A program made the position numbers and the translations under genes. This document shows, one piece after another, positions 26,342 through 35,756 of a stretch of DNA of 64,000 bases. Source of the DNA: Yoonia sp. I 8.24 (lineage in GTDB: Bacteria; Pseudomonadota; Alphaproteobacteria; Rhodobacterales; Rhodobacteraceae); contig NZ_JACXGQ010000004.1 in NCBI RefSeq assembly GCF_022096995.1, forward strand, positions 248,001 to 312,000, read 5' to 3'. Each line of letters begins with the position of its first letter. Position 1 is the first letter of the stretch. The notes below the pieces were generated by a model. The model searched no databases and was not told the origin of the DNA. It saw nothing but the letters and a program-made list of their open reading frames with translations.

Positions 26342-27568
26342 TTGATCCGCATTTTGCATACGGCTGATTTACACTTGGATTCGCCGCTCAAATCACTCGC
26401 GCTGCGTGACCCCGATATGCGCGACAGCGTCCAAACAGCGACGCGCAGCGCTTTGACGCGGTTGATTGATACCGCCCTATCGGAAAACGTGGCAGCCCTC
26501 TTGATCGCAGGCGATTTGTTTGACGGGGCCGCACGCAGCGCCAAAACCGCGGCATTTCTTGTCACCCAGTTCGATCGCTTGGCCGCCGCCGATATCCCTG
26601 TCTTTTATATCAAAGGTAATCATGACGCCGAAAACCCCATCACGGGCGAGACCGCTTTGCCCTCAAACGTCCATATCTTTGACGGGCGCGGCGGCAAATC
26701 ACAGCTACCCGGCACCGATATTTGGATACACGGTGTCAGCTTTCGCGACAGGCACGCGCCCGACAGCCTATTAGACAAATTCAACGCCCCCGTTGCCGGG
26801 GCCATCAATATTGGCATGCTGCATACCTCGCTTGCAGGGGCTGCGGGGCATGACACCTATGCGCCTTGCACCGTCGCTGATCTGCAAAAGATGGGGTTCG
26901 ACTATTGGGCGCTTGGGCATATTCACAAACGCCACGTTTATTGCGACGCGCCGTGGATCGTAATGCCCGGCACCCCCCAAGGCCGCGATATCGGCGAAGC
27001 AGGGCCACAATCGGCCACGATGTTAGAAATCGTTGACGGCACCATTACACTGCGCGAAATCCCCACAGCGGCGGTAGTTTTCCATAGTGCCGATGTAGAT
27101 ATCACCACGCTCACGGATGACGATCAGATACGCGGCGCGATCCGAACCGTTCTACGTGACAATACAACACCCGACAGCACCCGCATTCTGCGGCTCAGAT
27201 TAACCGGACAAAGCGACCGCTATTGGCAAATCCTACGCGATCAGCCTCTGTGGGAAGAAACCATTCGCACCATTGCCCAAGAGACGGGACAAATTTGGAT
27301 TGATAAGGTCCGCTTTGATCTTAAGCCGCCTGCGATAGCTACACATAATGCCACAGACGAGCTGGCCGAAATCATCGCCAGCATGCGCAATGAGCCGGGG
27401 ATCGTCGCAGGTCTCAATGATCTTTTGGAAAACACCTTATCAGAGCTGCCCCCACAAGTGCGCGCGGCCCTTGTGCCGGACCATGACGCGCTGACCGCAT
27501 TGGCCCTAGAACTCACAGATCAGGGCACAGCACAGATGATCGCGCGAATGAAAGGGGCGAGCGACTGA
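26342..27568 (+). CDS. DNA repair exonuclease, metallophosphoesterase (YhaO / SbcD-like)
   Basis: A Mre11/SbcD-like calcineurin-type nuclease of about 408 residues. Metal-binding motifs in order: DLHLDS, GDLFDG, GNHDAEN and GHIHKRH. The start is taken as the TTG at 26342, which has AAGGGGG upstream and puts IRILHTADLHLD at the true family N-terminus. An ATG at 26300 adds 14 residues. The stop overlaps the next ATG (TGATG), so it is coupled to the AAA partner. It lies 54 bases behind the lactonase and may share its transcript although function differs. Confidence 0.85.
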   Translation: MIRILHTADLHLDSPLKSLALRDPDMRDSVQTATRSALTRLIDTALSENVAALLIAGDLFDGAARSAKTAAFLVTQFDRLAAADIPVFYIKGNHDAENPITGETALPSNVHIFDGRGGKSQLPGTDIWIHGVSFRDRHAPDSLLDKFNAPVAGAINIGMLHTSLAGAAGHDTYAPCTVADLQKMGFDYWALGHIHKRHVYCDAPWIVMPGTPQGRDIGEAGPQSATMLEIVDGTITLREIPTAAVVFHSADVDITTLTDDDQIRGAIRTVLRDNTTPDSTRILRLRLTGQSDRYWQILRDQPLWEETIRTIAQETGQIWIDKVRFDLKPPAIATHNATDELAEIIASMRNEPGIVAGLNDLLENTLSELPPQVRAALVPDHDALTALALELTDQGTAQMIARMKGASD

Positions 27569-30500
27569 TGCGGTTACGCAGCTTGAACCTTCATCTTTTT
27601 GGGCATTTCGCGGGCAAATCCTATGATTTCGGCAGCGCAGGCACAGGCGAACCCGATTTCCACATCATTTATGGCCCCAATGAAGCGGGAAAAACCACCA
27701 CGATGGAGGCCTATCTGCGTCTGCTATATGGGTTTGACGCACGCGAAGCCTATGATTTTCAACATCAGCGCAAGAACCTGCGGATCTCGGGCACATTTGA
27801 AACTGAGCAAGGCGATCTATCCCTGAGCCGACTACCAACACGGAATGCATCCTTGCAAGATGCCCACGGCGCGCCGCTGCCAGAGGCCGCGATTGCCGCG
27901 CATCTGGGCGGGCTGGGTGCGGATGATTATCGCAGCTTACTTTGTCTTGATGACGACACGATTGAACGCGGCGGCGAAGAAATCGCCAATAGCCACGGCG
28001 ATATCGGACGGCTGCTATTTTCCGCCGCGGCGGGTGTCAGCGATCTCTCACAGGTACTCGATAGCGTTGACGCAGAGGCAAATGCGCTGTTCCTGAAACG
28101 GTCAAGCAAAACGGAAATGGCGCAGCTGAAGAAAGAATTGGCCGATGTCAGCGCCCAAATCAAAGCCCAAGATGTGCCAGCCAGCACCTATCGCAAGCTG
28201 CGCCAGACATTGGCCGCTGCCGAGGTAACGCAAGACCAGACCAACACGCAACGCACTGCATTGATGGCACAATTGGCGCAGGTCAAAGCCCAACAAAATG
28301 CTATGCCTCTCTTACTGAAACTGGAACAGCTGGATGCGGCTTTGGCAGAAATGCCGGACTACCCGATGCATCTTAACGTCGCTCCCGAAGATTTGGTTCA
28401 ACTTCTGACAACGCAAAGCCAAGCCAATCACGACATGTCCCGGCTGACCCAAGAGCGCGATGCGCACAAAGTAACGTTGGCCCAGATTGATCTTGATCCC
28501 AACCAACTTGGCTTGCGGCAGGCATTGGATGATCTTGATGCGGCGCGCAGTCGTTTTGCGACAGCGCAGCTTGATCTGCCGCGCCGGATTGAAACCCGCG
28601 ACACCATCATCAAGGACATGCAGCGCGCCGCCGTCGAATTAGGCGCGACATGCGACCCGGTACAATTGGTCGTCTCTCCCGCCGCGCTGACCGAACTTGA
28701 AACCGCACGCGACACATTGCGCACAAGCGCGCATGACCTTGACACCGGGTCGCGCGAATTGACCCGGCTTGCTGATCGGGTGGCGCTTGCCGAAGACAGT
28801 ACAACGCAATCCGCGCGCCCAAATGACACCGCAATCGGTGACATTTTAGACAGGTTTTCAGTCGATAGTTTCGCCCTGACCTATGCGACAGCGCAACACG
28901 CGATCAACAGCGCAAAGCGTGACCTTGCAGCAGCACTAGCTGCGCTTGCAATCAATGGTCAAACGTTCACGCAGGTCCCGACAAGCGCAGTTGCTGTTCC
29001 TGAGATCGCCGCGCACGCGGAGAAGCACGCCGAGTTGGACCGCAAGATAACCCAAGCCAAGGATGATCTCGACCAGATGCGTGCAGATCACGCCGCGCAA
29101 AATGCCCAGATCAAAGCACAACGCGGCGCAGGCGCGCTTATCGATGATACAGAGGCGCAAGCCGCGATCACATTGCGCGACACAGCATGGAAAGCCCACC
29201 GTGCGTCAATGACGGATACGACCGCCGATGCGTTTGAAGCCGCATTGAAGAAAACAGATGCCAACGCAACACAACGATTGACGCGCGCCGATGAGATTGG
29301 GCAGCTTCGGCAGTTGTCGCAAAATGCTGCGCAAACCGCGGCGCGCATCGCGCAACACACTGAACGGCTAGCGCGACTGGCATCTGAACAGGCGGCAATT
29401 ACGACCCAACTCGCGACCACCGCCAACGACATGGGAATAACCGCGGCACCTGCACCTTTGGCCTTTGCGCAATGGGCAAACTTGGTCACAACGGCAGAGG
29501 CGGCCGCGCAGCACCTGCGCGCCCTAGAGCAAGACCACGCCGCGACATTGGATAAAGCGGATCGGCTGATTAACGCACTGAGCCAACATATCGCGCAAGA
29601 TGCGCCAGACTTTGAAACGTTGGTCGCGGCTGCCCGGCAACGCGCAAAAATTGCACGCGATCAAGATGCGGATCAAAAGGCCAATCAGCGCGCGCTTGAC
29701 GATTTGCGCGCTGAACTGAAGAAACGACAGGAACACTGCGCCGCACTGACAAAAACCGCACAAGACGCCCAGAAAGCATGGCACAATTTGGTCGCGGAAC
29801 ACCTGCAAGAACATGTTCAGGCAGATCGGCTTGTGCTTTCGTTTGAACCCTTACGCACCCTGCGCGAGCTGAACGGCCGTCACAGTACAGCGGCACGGCA
29901 GGTCGCCACGATGCAAGACGATCAGGCGCAGTTTGTTAGGGCCATTAGTACTTTGACCACGCAGCACGCTGTTAGGGGCGATGATCCGCTTTCTGCATTT
30001 TCAACACTCGCAAGCCTCGCCGATGAGGCCCGCGCCCAAGAAGACCGCAGCGCCATGCTTAGGCAAGAGATCGACACGGGCGCAGAACAAATCGCACAGG
30101 CGCAACGCGTCATTGACGATATCGCGCGCAAGGTCGCGGCGCTTGGGGCGCAGTTCCCCGTCGACATCCCAAGCAAGTCAATCGATGACCTGCGGCGCGC
30201 CGTTGCGGGGACACAAGACGCGGTGGTCGCGCATAAAGATAGGAAAGAGATCGCCGCGCAAATATCGCTACTGCTAGGGACATCGGATTTAGCGCAAGCG
30301 CGCGACGCATTGACCGGGCAAACCGCGACAAACCTCGCGGCGACTGCGATGCGGGTTCAAGGTGATCTGGACGCCATTGAGACCCAGTACCGCGCGGCCA
30401 TTGCTGCACGTGCGGAAGCTGCGCGCGATCTGAACGCAGTCACGGGTGACGACAGTGTCGCGGCGCTGGTAGCGCGCAAAACCACGGTTGAACTGGCGAT

Positions 30501-30990
30501 ACAAGACGTGGCGCTCCGCTATGTCAAATTGCGTGCTGGCCATGTGCTGGCACAAGAAGCGATCCGCCGCTACCGCGACAAACATCGCAGCGGTATGATG
30601 GAGGCGACGCAGGTCGCCTTTAGAGAGCTTACCAATGGGGCCTACACCGCGCTGCAAACGCAAGCCCAAGGCACCAATGAAACGCTAATCGCGATTGACG
30701 CGTCGGGGCGGGCGAAACACGCGCAAGACATGTCGAAAGGCACACGGTTTCAGCTATATCTCGCACTACGCGCCGCAGCATATGAACAGCTTGCCGATCA
30801 GGGCACATGTTTGCCGTTCTTTTGCGATGATATTTTTGAAACCTTCGATGAAGCCCGCACCAAATCAGCCTGCAAAATGATGGCCCGGATCGGGCGTCGC
30901 GGTCAGGCGATCTATCTCACCCATCATCAGCATGTCGTTGATATCGCGCGCGCAACCTGCGGCGACGGCGTTCGGGTACACGAAATTTGA
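27568..30990 (+). CDS. AAA family ATPase (YhaN / SbcC-Rad50-like)
   Basis: A large SMC-like ATPase of 1140 residues. An N-terminal Walker A GPNEAGKTT lies near residue 32. A long middle part (about 160-1000) is Ala/Gln/Asp/Leu-rich with coiled-coil character. The C-terminal head has KGTRFQLYLALRAAAYEQL and Walker B FFCDDIFETFD, followed by a LTHHQH switch. It matches the YhaN group that partners YhaO. Together they probably process DNA ends or structures, as SbcCD does. A function in phage defence is possible but not shown here. Confidence 0.87.
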   Translation: MRLRSLNLHLFGHFAGKSYDFGSAGTGEPDFHIIYGPNEAGKTTTMEAYLRLLYGFDAREAYDFQHQRKNLRISGTFETEQGDLSLSRLPTRNASLQDAHGAPLPEAAIAAHLGGLGADDYRSLLCLDDDTIERGGEEIANSHGDIGRLLFSAAAGVSDLSQVLDSVDAEANALFLKRSSKTEMAQLKKELADVSAQIKAQDVPASTYRKLRQTLAAAEVTQDQTNTQRTALMAQLAQVKAQQNAMPLLLKLEQLDAALAEMPDYPMHLNVAPEDLVQLLTTQSQANHDMSRLTQERDAHKVTLAQIDLDPNQLGLRQALDDLDAARSRFATAQLDLPRRIETRDTIIKDMQRAAVELGATCDPVQLVVSPAALTELETARDTLRTSAHDLDTGSRELTRLADRVALAEDSTTQSARPNDTAIGDILDRFSVDSFALTYATAQHAINSAKRDLAAALAALAINGQTFTQVPTSAVAVPEIAAHAEKHAELDRKITQAKDDLDQMRADHAAQNAQIKAQRGAGALIDDTEAQAAITLRDTAWKAHRASMTDTTADAFEAALKKTDANATQRLTRADEIGQLRQLSQNAAQTAARIAQHTERLARLASEQAAITTQLATTANDMGITAAPAPLAFAQWANLVTTAEAAAQHLRALEQDHAATLDKADRLINALSQHIAQDAPDFETLVAAARQRAKIARDQDADQKANQRALDDLRAELKKRQEHCAALTKTAQDAQKAWHNLVAEHLQEHVQADRLVLSFEPLRTLRELNGRHSTAARQVATMQDDQAQFVRAISTLTTQHAVRGDDPLSAFSTLASLADEARAQEDRSAMLRQEIDTGAEQIAQAQRVIDDIARKVAALGAQFPVDIPSKSIDDLRRAVAGTQDAVVAHKDRKEIAAQISLLLGTSDLAQARDALTGQTATNLAATAMRVQGDLDAIETQYRAAIAARAEAARDLNAVTGDDSVAALVARKTTVELAIQDVALRYVKLRAGHVLAQEAIRRYRDKHRSGMMEATQVAFRELTNGAYTALQTQAQGTNETLIAIDASGRAKHAQDMSKGTRFQLYLALRAAAYEQLADQGTCLPFFCDDIFETFDEARTKSACKMMARIGRRGQAIYLTHHQHVVDIARATCGDGVRVHEI

Positions 30991-31134
30991 CAGCATCCGC
31001 GCCAGAAGTGTCGGATCGGAAATTCGCAAGTGTCTATTCCGGCATCTGAGGCGTCGCTTTGATCTAGTCAAAGGCTGAGGAACGTCATTATCACTCAAAT
31101 GAAACAGATTCACCATGCTAGGAAAGTTGACGCC

Positions 31135-32019
31135 ATGAACAATTTTGCCCTTCGCGTGCAATGCAAATCCACCCGCGGGATCGTTGCCGAAACATCGACG
31201 TTTTTGACCGAGCAAGGCTGTAACATTACAGACAGTTCTCAGTTCGACGACACAGACACCGGAAATTTCTTTATGCGCAACAGCTTTAGTTCCGAAGAGG
31301 GCGTAACGCTGGCCGAAATCGAAGAACGCTTTGCAGGCATCGCTGCAAAATACGAGATGAACGTTGAGTTTTTTGACGAAACATCCAAACCCAAAGTGAT
31401 CATCATGGTGTCTCGCTTTGGGCATTGCCTGAATGACCTTTTGTATCGCTGGCAGATCGGCGCGCTCCCGATTGATATCGTGGCCGTCATTTCCAACCAT
31501 ATGGATTACCAAAAGGTCGTCGTGAACCACGACATTCCGTTTCACTGCATCAAAGTGACCAAGGAAAACAAACCCGAAGCCGAGGCGCGCATCATGCAGG
31601 TCGTCGATGACACGGGTGCCGATTTGATTGTGCTCGCGCGCTATATGCAAATCCTGTCAGATCAAATGTGCACGCAGATGTCAGGCAAGATCATCAATAT
31701 CCACCATTCGTTCCTGCCGTCCTTCAAGGGCGCAAACCCTTATAAGCAAGCGTTCGAACGGGGCGTTAAGTTGATCGGCGCGACATCGCATTACGTCACC
31801 GCAGATCTGGATGAAGGCCCGATTATCGAACAAGACACCACACGCGTCACCCACGCGCAATCGCCCGCAGACTACGTGTCACTGGGCCGCGATGTCGAAG
31901 CGCAGGTGCTTTCGCGTGCGATTCACGCACATATCCACGGACGGGTTTTCTTGAACGGCAATAAAACCGTTGTATTCCCAGCGTCGCCGGGTTCGTTTGC
32001 GTCTGAGCGGATGGGCTAA
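31135..32019 (+). CDS. purU: Formyltetrahydrofolate deformylase
   Basis: Hydrolyses 10-formyl-THF to formate and THF, balancing one-carbon pools. The 294-residue protein has an N-terminal ACT domain (about 1-80, LRVQCKSTRGIVAETSTFL) and a C-terminal formyltransferase-like domain with KVIIMVSRFGHCLNDLLYRW, INIHHSFLPSFKG and GATSHYVTADLDEGPII. The start at 31135 has AGGAAAG ahead; a 12-residue extension is unlikely. The spacer upstream holds a 6-pair hairpin CTTTGA/TCAAAG at 31057-31073 of unknown meaning. Its stop overlaps the glpR stop. Confidence 0.95.
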   Translation: MNNFALRVQCKSTRGIVAETSTFLTEQGCNITDSSQFDDTDTGNFFMRNSFSSEEGVTLAEIEERFAGIAAKYEMNVEFFDETSKPKVIIMVSRFGHCLNDLLYRWQIGALPIDIVAVISNHMDYQKVVVNHDIPFHCIKVTKENKPEAEARIMQVVDDTGADLIVLARYMQILSDQMCTQMSGKIINIHHSFLPSFKGANPYKQAFERGVKLIGATSHYVTADLDEGPIIEQDTTRVTHAQSPADYVSLGRDVEAQVLSRAIHAHIHGRVFLNGNKTVVFPASPGSFASERMG

Positions 32020-32780
32020 CCCTGCCCGTAAACCACGCGCGTGCCCCATGCGTCACATTCAGCGCGCAACCTGCTCGCGATGGGTCGGTCGGTGAAAAAC
32101 ACATCGACCGACGCCAATGACCCGATCCGTGCCGGGGCCGAACGCCCGAATTTCGTATGGTCAGCGACAACGAACACATGGCGGGCTTGGGCAATGATTG
32201 CCTGGCTGACGCCGACTTCATGGATGTCGAAATCTAGCAGATCACCATCATTGTCGAGCGCCGAACACCCAATTATCGCATAATCAAATTTGAATTTCCG
32301 GATCGTATCGGTGGTGATATTCCCAACCAGACCACCATCTGAACGGCGCAGGCTGCCACCTGTCACAATGACCTGACAATCCGCGTTTCCTGCCAGAATA
32401 TTGGCTACGTTCATGTTGTTTGTCACCGCCATCAGGTTGCGGTGGTTCAACAGCTCAGCCGCGACCGCCTCGGTCGTGGTGCCAATATTGAGAAACACAG
32501 AACAATCTTCGGGTAATTCGCGCGCGCAAGCCCGGGCAATATCCACCTTTTCTTGACTGTTGAGAATTCGGCGATCCTCATACCCAATGTTTGTCGTGCT
32601 AGAGGGCAAAATCGCGCCGCCGTGGACGCGTTCAAGGCGGCCAGCGTCCGCGAGTTCGGTCAAATCGCGCCGGATCGTCTGCAAGGTCACACCGAAGCGC
32701 TCAGCCAATTCTTCGACTGTCACCTTACCCTCACGGCGCGCAATTTCGACGATTTCCGGGGCCCTAAAGGTTTGCGCCAT
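32016..32780 (-). CDS. glpR: DeoR family regulator, probable GlpR
   Basis: A DeoR-type repressor of 254 residues. The N-terminal helix-turn-helix reads ELAERFGVTLQTIRRDLTELADAGRLERVHGGA (about 21-53), the DeoR signature. A C-terminal sugar-phosphate-binding domain has NIGTTTEAVAAEL, TGGSLR and VVADHTKFGR. It is divergent from glpD and the whole glycerol operon, so a glycerol-3-phosphate-responsive repressor is the natural reading. ATG at 32780 is used; a GTG at 32792 would add 4 residues. The AT-rich spacer contains two matching operator candidates. Confidence 0.88.
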   Translation of the reverse strand: MAQTFRAPEIVEIARREGKVTVEELAERFGVTLQTIRRDLTELADAGRLERVHGGAILPSSTTNIGYEDRRILNSQEKVDIARACARELPEDCSVFLNIGTTTEAVAAELLNHRNLMAVTNNMNVANILAGNADCQVIVTGGSLRRSDGGLVGNITTDTIRKFKFDYAIIGCSALDNDGDLLDFDIHEVGVSQAIIAQARHVFVVADHTKFGRSAPARIGSLASVDVFFTDRPIASRLRAECDAWGTRVVYGQG

Positions 32781-32856
32781 CGATTTACCCACGTTCCCTT
32801 ACACTCAATTCCGTCCAATATTTAGTTCGCTTTCAACATATTTTCCATACTATATT

Positions 32857-32961
32857 TTCGTTTTTGTTCGTTTTAATGAAAAAGTTGCCAGTTGCACCGA
32901 CACGAAACTCTAAAATTTATGTTTAACTTCAATACAATATCCAATTTCGAACCAAAACGAA
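32857..32961. promoter_or_regulatory. Pair of DeoR/GlpR-type operators upstream of glpD
   Basis: TTCG repeats spaced exactly 10 bases occur at 32857-32860 and 32867-32870. Inverted CGAA repeats with the same spacing occur at 32948-32951 and 32958-32961. The surrounding 14 bases TTTTTGTTCGTTTT (32861-32874) recur as a perfect reverse complement at 32954-32967. TTCG direct repeats one helical turn apart are typical DeoR-family sites. The spacer is strikingly AT-rich. Confidence 0.6.
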
Positions 32962-33037
32962 CAAAAATATCTTCCAATCATACGCGACTCAACGCATTAA
33001 TTTTCGACAACTCATGCACCTTGGGAAGGAAAGCCCG

Positions 33038-34624
33038 TTGCAAACGCAGCAAACACCAGATGAAATCTGCGATCTATTTGTGATCGGTGGCGGCATCAAT
33101 GGCTGTGGCATCGCCCGTGATGCGGCGGGGCGGGGGCTGTCTGTGACGCTCGCAGAAATGTCCGATTTGGCCTCTGCGACCTCTTCGGCCTCGACAAAAT
33201 TATTTCATGGTGGGTTACGCTATCTCGAATATTTTGAAGTGCGATTGGTGCGCGAAGCCCTCATTGAACGCGAAACGCTGCTGCGTGCGATGCCGCATAT
33301 TTCATGGCCCATGCGGTTCGTGCTGCCCTACCACAAGGATATGCGGTTCGGGGGCAGCACCCCTACATCAAAGATCCTGAATCTGGCGATGCCTTGGCTG
33401 CGCGGACGACGCCCGGCATGGCTGATCCGTCTTGGGCTTTTCTTGTACGACCACCTTGGCGGCCGCAAAATCCTGCCTGCGACTGCGACTGTCGATTTAC
33501 GCAGCGGAGCCGTAGGCGCGCCGCTGAACGACAAATTCAGCAAAGCCTACGAATACTCGGACTGCTGGATCGAGGATTCCCGGCTTGTCGTGCTGAACGC
33601 GCGTGACGCTGTTGCGCGGGGCGCAAAGATCATGACCCGCACCAAAGTTACGCAAGCCCAGCGCGTCGATGATGTATGGGAAATCACCCTGCAAGAAAGC
33701 GACGGCAGCACGCCCAAAACTGTGCGGGCACGTATGTTGATAAACGCCGCTGGCCCTTGGGTGGGTGATGTGATTCACCAAAAAATCGGCGTCAACAGCA
33801 CCGAAAATGTGCGGCTTGTGCGTGGCAGCCATATCGTGACCCGCAAGCTTTATGATCACGACAAATGCTATTTCTTCCAAGGCACCGACGGGCGCATCAT
33901 CTTTGCAATTCCCTATGAAAACGACTTTACGCTGATTGGGACCACCGACGCAGACCATAGCGATCCATCGGTGCAACCCGTATGCACCGATGACGAACGC
34001 GACTATCTGATCAGCTTTGCGAACGACTATTTCAAATCCGCGATCTCGGTCGATGATGTGGTTTGGTCTTATTCTGGGGTGCGTCCGCTTTACGATGATG
34101 GTGCAACCTCTGCCACGGCGGCAACACGCGATTATACGTTGAAGGTCAACGATACCGGCGGTGCGCCAGTTTTGAATGTGTTCGGCGGAAAAATCACAAC
34201 CTATCGACGATTGGCCGAAAGTGCTATGGACAAGGTGCAGGACTATTTTCCTGACCTTTCTGACAAGTGGACGGCCGGGGTCGCATTGCCGGGCGGCGAT
34301 TTTGAAGTCATTGATTTTGATAATTTGGTGTCAAAACTTGCTAATACATATGTGTTCTTAACCAAACCGCATGCCCGCCGTTTGGTGCGCGCCTATGGAA
34401 CCGATGCAAACGCCATTCTAATTGGCGCCAGCACGCTTGATGATTTGGGGCGCGATTTTGGCGCGCATTTGTACGAGGCCGAAGTGAATTGGCTCATGGC
34501 AAATGAATTTGCCTACACGGCTGAGGACGTTGTTTGGCGGCGCAGCAAACTGGGGCTTCGCCTGTCACCTACGCAGGTTTCGGAACTTGATACGTGGATG
34601 CAGGCGCAGAGGGCGAAGACATAA
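33038..34624 (+). CDS. glpD: Glycerol-3-phosphate dehydrogenase (aerobic, FAD)
   Basis: Membrane-associated FAD enzyme oxidising glycerol-3-phosphate to dihydroxyacetone phosphate and feeding quinones. About 528 residues. N-terminal DLFVIGGGINGCGIARDAAGRG is the FAD fold. STKLFHGGLRYLE and YSGVRPLYDDG are GlpD family marks, and GGKITTYRRLAE lies in the last third. The TTG at 33038 has a good AAGGA site 7 bases ahead and gives the usual N-terminal length; an ATG at 33014 lacks a ribosome site. It is the first gene of the glycerol operon. Confidence 0.93.
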   Translation: MQTQQTPDEICDLFVIGGGINGCGIARDAAGRGLSVTLAEMSDLASATSSASTKLFHGGLRYLEYFEVRLVREALIERETLLRAMPHISWPMRFVLPYHKDMRFGGSTPTSKILNLAMPWLRGRRPAWLIRLGLFLYDHLGGRKILPATATVDLRSGAVGAPLNDKFSKAYEYSDCWIEDSRLVVLNARDAVARGAKIMTRTKVTQAQRVDDVWEITLQESDGSTPKTVRARMLINAAGPWVGDVIHQKIGVNSTENVRLVRGSHIVTRKLYDHDKCYFFQGTDGRIIFAIPYENDFTLIGTTDADHSDPSVQPVCTDDERDYLISFANDYFKSAISVDDVVWSYSGVRPLYDDGATSATAATRDYTLKVNDTGGAPVLNVFGGKITTYRRLAESAMDKVQDYFPDLSDKWTAGVALPGGDFEVIDFDNLVSKLANTYVFLTKPHARRLVRAYGTDANAILIGASTLDDLGRDFGAHLYEAEVNWLMANEFAYTAEDVVWRRSKLGLRLSPTQVSELDTWMQAQRAKT

Positions 34625-34667
34625 GAATACGATAAGGCTTAACCGCCGCACGGGGGGAGACATAAAA

Positions 34668-35756
34668 ATGACGCTTAAGATGGAGGGGGTGTCAAAATCG
34701 GTTGATGGGAAAATACATATTTTCTCTACGGATTTGACGCTGCAAAAAGGGACGATGAACGTGCTTCTCGGGCCGACATCGGCGGGGAAAACCTCGCTTA
34801 TGCGGCTGATGGCAGGGCTGGATGTGCCCAACACTGGCAAGATTTTCTGGGAGGGCAAAAACGTCACCGGCATGCGGGTCCAAGACCGCAAAGTCGCGAT
34901 GGTCTACCAGCAATTCATCAACTACCCGTCGATGACCGTCTATGACAATATTGCATCCCCAATGCGCCTGCTTAGGCAATCCGCCAAAGAGGTGGACGCC
35001 GCCGTGCGTGAAGCCGCTGATCTGATGCAATTGGCCCCAATGCTGAACCGCAAACCGCTGGAATTGTCAGGCGGACAACAGCAGCGCTGTGCCTTGGCGC
35101 GCGCGCTCGTCAAGAAGGCCGGACTTGTTTTACTTGATGAACCGCTCGCGAACCTTGATTACAAACTCCGCGAAGAATTGCGCGCTGAAATCCCGCGCAT
35201 CTTCGAAGAATCTGGCGCGATTTTTGTTTATGCAACGACTGAACCCGAAGAGGCGCTTTTGCTGGGCGGCAACACCGCCACGCTTTGGGAGGGCCGGATC
35301 ACCCAGTTCGACCGTACCCCTTTGGTTTATCGCCGCCCTGTTGACGCCCGGACCGCGCGGGTGTTTTCTGACCCGCCGATGAACTTTCTGACGGTCACCA
35401 AATCCGGGAATCAGATTTCATTCGGCAGCGGCCATATCGCACCAACCCCAAAGCATTTTGCCGGACTAGCAGATGGGAGCTATACCGCCGGATTTCGACC
35501 CAATCATTTGGGGCTTGAACCACAAAATGCGCAATCCATTGAATTTGCGACGCATTTGACCGTGACAGAGATCACGGGCTCCGAAACATTCATCCACCTC
35601 AATCACCACGGCGAACGCTGGGTGGGCTTGGTACATGGGGTGCGCGACCTGCCGATTGGCACGGCCATAAAGACTTACCTTGATCCGGCGCATGCCTATA
35701 TCTTTGCCCCGGATGGCGCCTTGCTGTCAGCCGCCCCCTATGCGGAGGCGGCGTAA
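34668..35756 (+). CDS. glpS: Glycerol ABC transporter ATP-binding protein GlpS
   Basis: One of two ATPases of the rhizobial-type GlpSTPQUV glycerol importer, 362 residues. Walker A GPTSAGKTS (35-43), signature LSGGQQQR (133-140) and Walker B LVLLDEP (153-159) are intact. The H-loop is degenerate: YATTEPEEAL replaces the usual VTHDQxEAL, so the switch histidine is Thr191. A C-terminal TOBE-like regulatory region follows. The ATG at 34668 is preceded by GGGGGGAGA. It lies 43 bases behind glpD and abuts glpT. Confidence 0.87.
   Translation: MTLKMEGVSKSVDGKIHIFSTDLTLQKGTMNVLLGPTSAGKTSLMRLMAGLDVPNTGKIFWEGKNVTGMRVQDRKVAMVYQQFINYPSMTVYDNIASPMRLLRQSAKEVDAAVREAADLMQLAPMLNRKPLELSGGQQQRCALARALVKKAGLVLLDEPLANLDYKLREELRAEIPRIFEESGAIFVYATTEPEEALLLGGNTATLWEGRITQFDRTPLVYRRPVDARTARVFSDPPMNFLTVTKSGNQISFGSGHIAPTPKHFAGLADGSYTAGFRPNHLGLEPQNAQSIEFATHLTVTEITGSETFIHLNHHGERWVGLVHGVRDLPIGTAIKTYLDPAHAYIFAPDGALLSAAPYAEAA

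Noticed and set aside
31057-31073. Hairpin CTTTGA/TCAAAG ahead of purU as a riboswitch or FNR box
   Set aside because: It is a single short stem without a recognisable aptamer core, and the half-site spacing is one base short of an FNR box.
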